This document shows positions 5,977 to 7,286 of a DNA stretch of 7,286 nt, piece after piece (the stretch's first letter is position 1; every line of letters begins with the position of its first letter). The position numbers and the translations under genes are program-made. The stretch comes from Promethearchaeota archaeon (GTDB taxonomy: Archaea; Asgardarchaeota; Lokiarchaeia; Sigynarchaeales; SOKP01), in assembly GCA_014730295.1 (NCBI GenBank), contig WJIN01000180.1, forward strand, positions 1-7,286. Reading direction: 5' to 3'. The notes beneath the pieces are model-generated. The model worked only from the letters and a program-made list of their open reading frames with translations, did no database searches and had not been told where the DNA came from.

Positions 5977-6001
5977 GTTGAAAAATACACAAATTTTGTC
6001 G
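5977..6001 (-). repeat. candidate right terminal inverted repeat
   Basis: Read on the minus strand it starts CGACAAAATTTGTGTATTTT and ends CAAC, the partner of 4094-4117. The transposase start lies about 135 nt inside it. The next 50 bases toward the LRR gene do not match the bases outside the left repeat, so no target duplication is seen. Confidence 0.4.
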
Positions 6002-6052
6002 TATAAAAAGATTTAAGTAATACTTCAGCTATTCTTTAATAAACATACTCAT

Positions 6053-6069
6053 AAAAAAAATAAAAAAAT
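6053..6069 (-). terminator. U-rich terminator of the LRR gene
   Basis: On the minus strand this is T7-A-T8, beginning about 22 nt after the LRR stop codon. It follows an 18-bp AT palindrome at 6090-6107. The composition is close to that of the tract at 145-159. It fits U-tract termination in archaea. Confidence 0.45.
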
Positions 6070-6089
6070 ATTTAGTAAATCATCATAGA

Positions 6090-6107
6090 TATTATTTATA
6101 AATAATA
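6090..6107. repeat. 18-bp perfect palindrome over the LRR stop codon
   Basis: TATTATTTATAAATAATA equals its own reverse complement and covers the last codons and TAA of the LRR gene. Followed by the T-tract at 6053-6069, it could form a weak hairpin assisting termination. All pairs are A-T, so stability would be low. Confidence 0.35.
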
Positions 6108-6535
6108 CAATGTCCATCTCCTAAAGATTTGGAAATCTCCTTAAGGTGTGGATTATCTTTCATATAAAGATATTTTAGTTTAGTAAGATTTTGGAAGGAC
6201 TTAGGAAGGTTTTTTAGGAAATTTGAATTTAGTTTAAATGTTTTTAAGTTTGTTAGATCTCCAACTGAGTCTGGTAAAATTGTAAGATAATTATGGTTAA
6301 GTGTAAGGTATTGAAGGGAGCGGAGGTTCCCTATTGACTCGGGAAGAGTTTTGAGTCTATTATGATCCACCTCTAATGTTTCCAAATTATGGAGGTTTCC
6401 TATGGAGTCGGGGAGGCTCTCAAGGTCATTTTTATCAATAAATAATTTTTTTAATTTTGTAAGATTGCCAATATATTCGGGGAGGGAGGTCAATCTATTC
6501 TTGGGTACAGAGAGCCATTCCAGATCGTGAAGATT
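6092..6535 (-). pseudogene. C-terminal half of the LRR protein, beyond an in-frame TGA
   Basis: This segment is in the same frame as the upstream LRR gene and follows TGA at 6538-6536. It begins NLHDLEWLSVPKNRLTSLPE and carries five further complete 23-residue repeats, then a cap segment (TKLKYLYMKDNPHLKEISK) and TAA at 6094-6092. Its only early start is TTG at 6493, which encodes the conserved Leu of …NRLTSLPE. It has no ribosome-binding site, so it is almost certainly not a separate gene. With the TGA read through, the whole protein would be about 377 residues with 12 full repeats in perfect register. Confidence 0.75.
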
Positions 6536-7012
6536 TCAAATACTTTCGGGAAGCGCAGTAAGATTATTGGAATCTAAGGACAACCTTTTTAGCGTTTTGA
6601 GATTGCCGATCTCTTCGGGAAGCGTCTCAAGCGAACAATGACTTGCTGACAAACTCTCTAAAACGGGAAGCTTTCCGATCGAGGGCGGAAGCGTCCTCAA
6701 GGGATTTTCATTGAGATGTAATGTTTGAAGAGACGGTAATTCAGTGATGGCTTCGGGAAACTCGGAGAAATTGTTATTGTCTAAATATAACTCCTCTAAA
6801 GAGGTTAGATTTTGAAAGGATTGTGGAAGAGATTTAAGGGAATTATTAAAAAAGATCAACTCTCTAAGAGATTTGAGTTTTCCCAAAACTTTTGGCAGAA
6901 CTTCTAAATTATTTGTGGAAAGGGAAAGTCTCTCTAACTTTTCTAATTTTCCTATAGAACTTGGAAGAAAATTTATCTGATTATGAGAAAGACACAATAC
7001 CCTTAGTTCGAG
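6185..7012 (-). repeat. 12 tandem 69-bp leucine-rich-repeat units
   Basis: Twelve consecutive units of exactly 23 codons run without any insertion, on the pattern xxLxxLxLxxNxLxxLPxxIGxL. Position 21 is Gly in eight units, Gln in two (both SFQNL), Thr in one, and the stop codon TGA in one (unit 7 of this block). DNA similarity between units is modest, so the array is old rather than recently expanded. A partial first unit (IGLYGCNVSKIPKSIGSL) precedes it. Confidence 0.85.
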
Positions 7013-7225
7013 TAAAGATCCAATTGATTTGGGTATTTTAGATACATTACATCCATACAACCCGATACCAATTATGTGATGCTTTTGAACTGTGTATCCC
7101 ATTTGAGTCCTAACTTTAACTTTTCCAATGTGGGAGAATTTCCTAGTGGTATTCTGCTCAATTTCTTGAAGCACCATTACTTCTTCCTTGCGGACTTGGG
7201 CGCCCCGAAATTCTATAACACTCAT
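6536..7225 (-). CDS. leucine-rich-repeat protein, N-terminal 229 aa
   Basis: LRR arrays form curved solenoids that bind other proteins. After about 50 residues of N-terminal domain (EVMVLQEIEQNTTRKF, then a basic KVKVRTQMGY segment) come a partial repeat at 51-71 and six full repeats from residue 72. The seventh is broken by TGA at codon 230. The consensus LPxxIGxLxxLxxLxLxxNxL is the plant/Shoc2-like 23-residue class, which is abundant in Asgard archaea and also found in bacteria and eukaryotes. There is no signal peptide or membrane helix, so the product should be cytoplasmic. The ATG at 7225 is chosen because the N-terminal domain flows directly from it and a TATA-like box lies about 27 nt upstream. 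The partner is unknown. The shortened product would lack the C-terminal cap that normally shields an LRR solenoid. Confidence 0.85.
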   Translation of the reverse strand: MSVIEFRGAQVRKEEVMVLQEIEQNTTRKFSHIGKVKVRTQMGYTVQKHHIIGIGLYGCNVSKIPKSIGSLLELRVLCLSHNQINFLPSSIGKLEKLERLSLSTNNLEVLPKVLGKLKSLRELIFFNNSLKSLPQSFQNLTSLEELYLDNNNFSEFPEAITELPSLQTLHLNENPLRTLPPSIGKLPVLESLSASHCSLETLPEEIGNLKTLKRLSLDSNNLTALPESI

Positions 7226-7251
7226 GCTCCATTCAATATTTTTTTTCTCTC

Positions 7252-7260
7252 TATAAATAA
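7252..7260 (-). promoter_or_regulatory. candidate TATA box of the LRR gene
   Basis: TTATTTATA on the minus strand ends 26 nt before the ATG at 7225, the spacing expected if transcription starts at or very near the start codon (leaderless mRNA). A second AT word, TTTAAATA at 7275-7282, lies further up. No well-spaced Shine-Dalgarno sequence is present. Confidence 0.3.
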
Positions 7261-7286
7261 TATGGAAATCTAGCTATTTAAAAGAA

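Larger units (their letters stand above)
4094..6001 (-). mobile_element. insertion sequence of about 1.9 kb with damaged DDE-type transposase
   Basis: The element is defined by a transposase remnant at 4173-5841 and a candidate pair of terminal inverted repeats at 4094-4117 and 5977-6001. The size and the plan (N-terminal zinc ribbon, DDE core with a helical insertion, one long gene) resemble ISL3-like or related zinc-ribbon DDE elements. I cannot name the family from the sequence alone. No clear target-site duplication is visible outside the repeats. It lies between comF and the LRR gene and points the same way as the LRR gene. The coding sequence is interrupted three times, so it is probably not autonomous unless the -1 shift near 5315 is programmed and the other lesions are errors. 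Confidence 0.6.

Noticed and set aside
7076..7273. 65-codon plus-strand frame opposite the LRR start
   Set aside because: Antisense to the N-terminal domain and promoter region of the LRR gene; no motif, and the composition is typical of a shadow frame.

Overview
The window is AT-rich (I judge roughly two-thirds A+T by eye). It looks like an accessory stretch of an archaeal chromosome, possibly from an Asgard/Lokiarchaeia-like lineage. That guess rests on the plant/Shoc2-style 23-residue leucine-rich-repeat (LRR) protein, small CxxC zinc-ribbon proteins, start regions with TATA-like boxes but few Shine-Dalgarno sites, and U-rich gene ends. No ribosomal or other marker gene is present, so the assignment is an inference.

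Layout from left to right. Positions 1-217 hold a possible 3' end of an unknown gene and a U-rich terminator. Positions 218-805 (minus) encode a 195-residue coiled-coil/zinc-ribbon protein of unknown role. Positions 806-1402 form a divergent intergenic region with two short coding-like remnants and a candidate promoter. Positions 1403-3510 (plus) form the core of the window: a DprA-like SLOG/Rossmann protein followed 14 nt later by a ComF-type locus. The ComF locus has a four-cysteine zinc finger, then a type I phosphoribosyltransferase (PRTase) domain, then a C-terminal SWIM-like zinc finger. It is split by one in-frame TAA. Positions 3511-4093 are mostly non-coding with one eroded coding remnant. 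Positions about 4094-6001 are an insertion sequence on the minus strand. Its transposase has an N-terminal zinc ribbon and a DDE-type core and is broken by a stop and two -1 frame changes; the second lies on classic slippery heptamers. Positions 6092-7225 (minus) are an LRR gene interrupted by one in-frame TGA exactly where the repeat normally has glycine.

The dprA/comF pair is the best candidate for a functional system. In bacteria DprA protects imported single-stranded DNA and loads RecA, and ComFC-type PRTases work in the same pathway. A DprA-like protein next to a ComF-PRTase that carries an extra SWIM-like finger, in what seems to be an archaeon, suggests a DNA-handling module used in DNA uptake, recombination or defence. 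The exact role is not shown by the sequence.

A second theme is damage. Three multi-domain genes are each interrupted, yet the reading frame continues meaningfully on the far side. The downstream pieces of the LRR and transposase genes begin only at internal TTG leucine codons, which argues that they are not independent genes. Explanations are recent decay of an accessory region, assembly or sequencing errors, or, for the transposase, programmed frameshifting.
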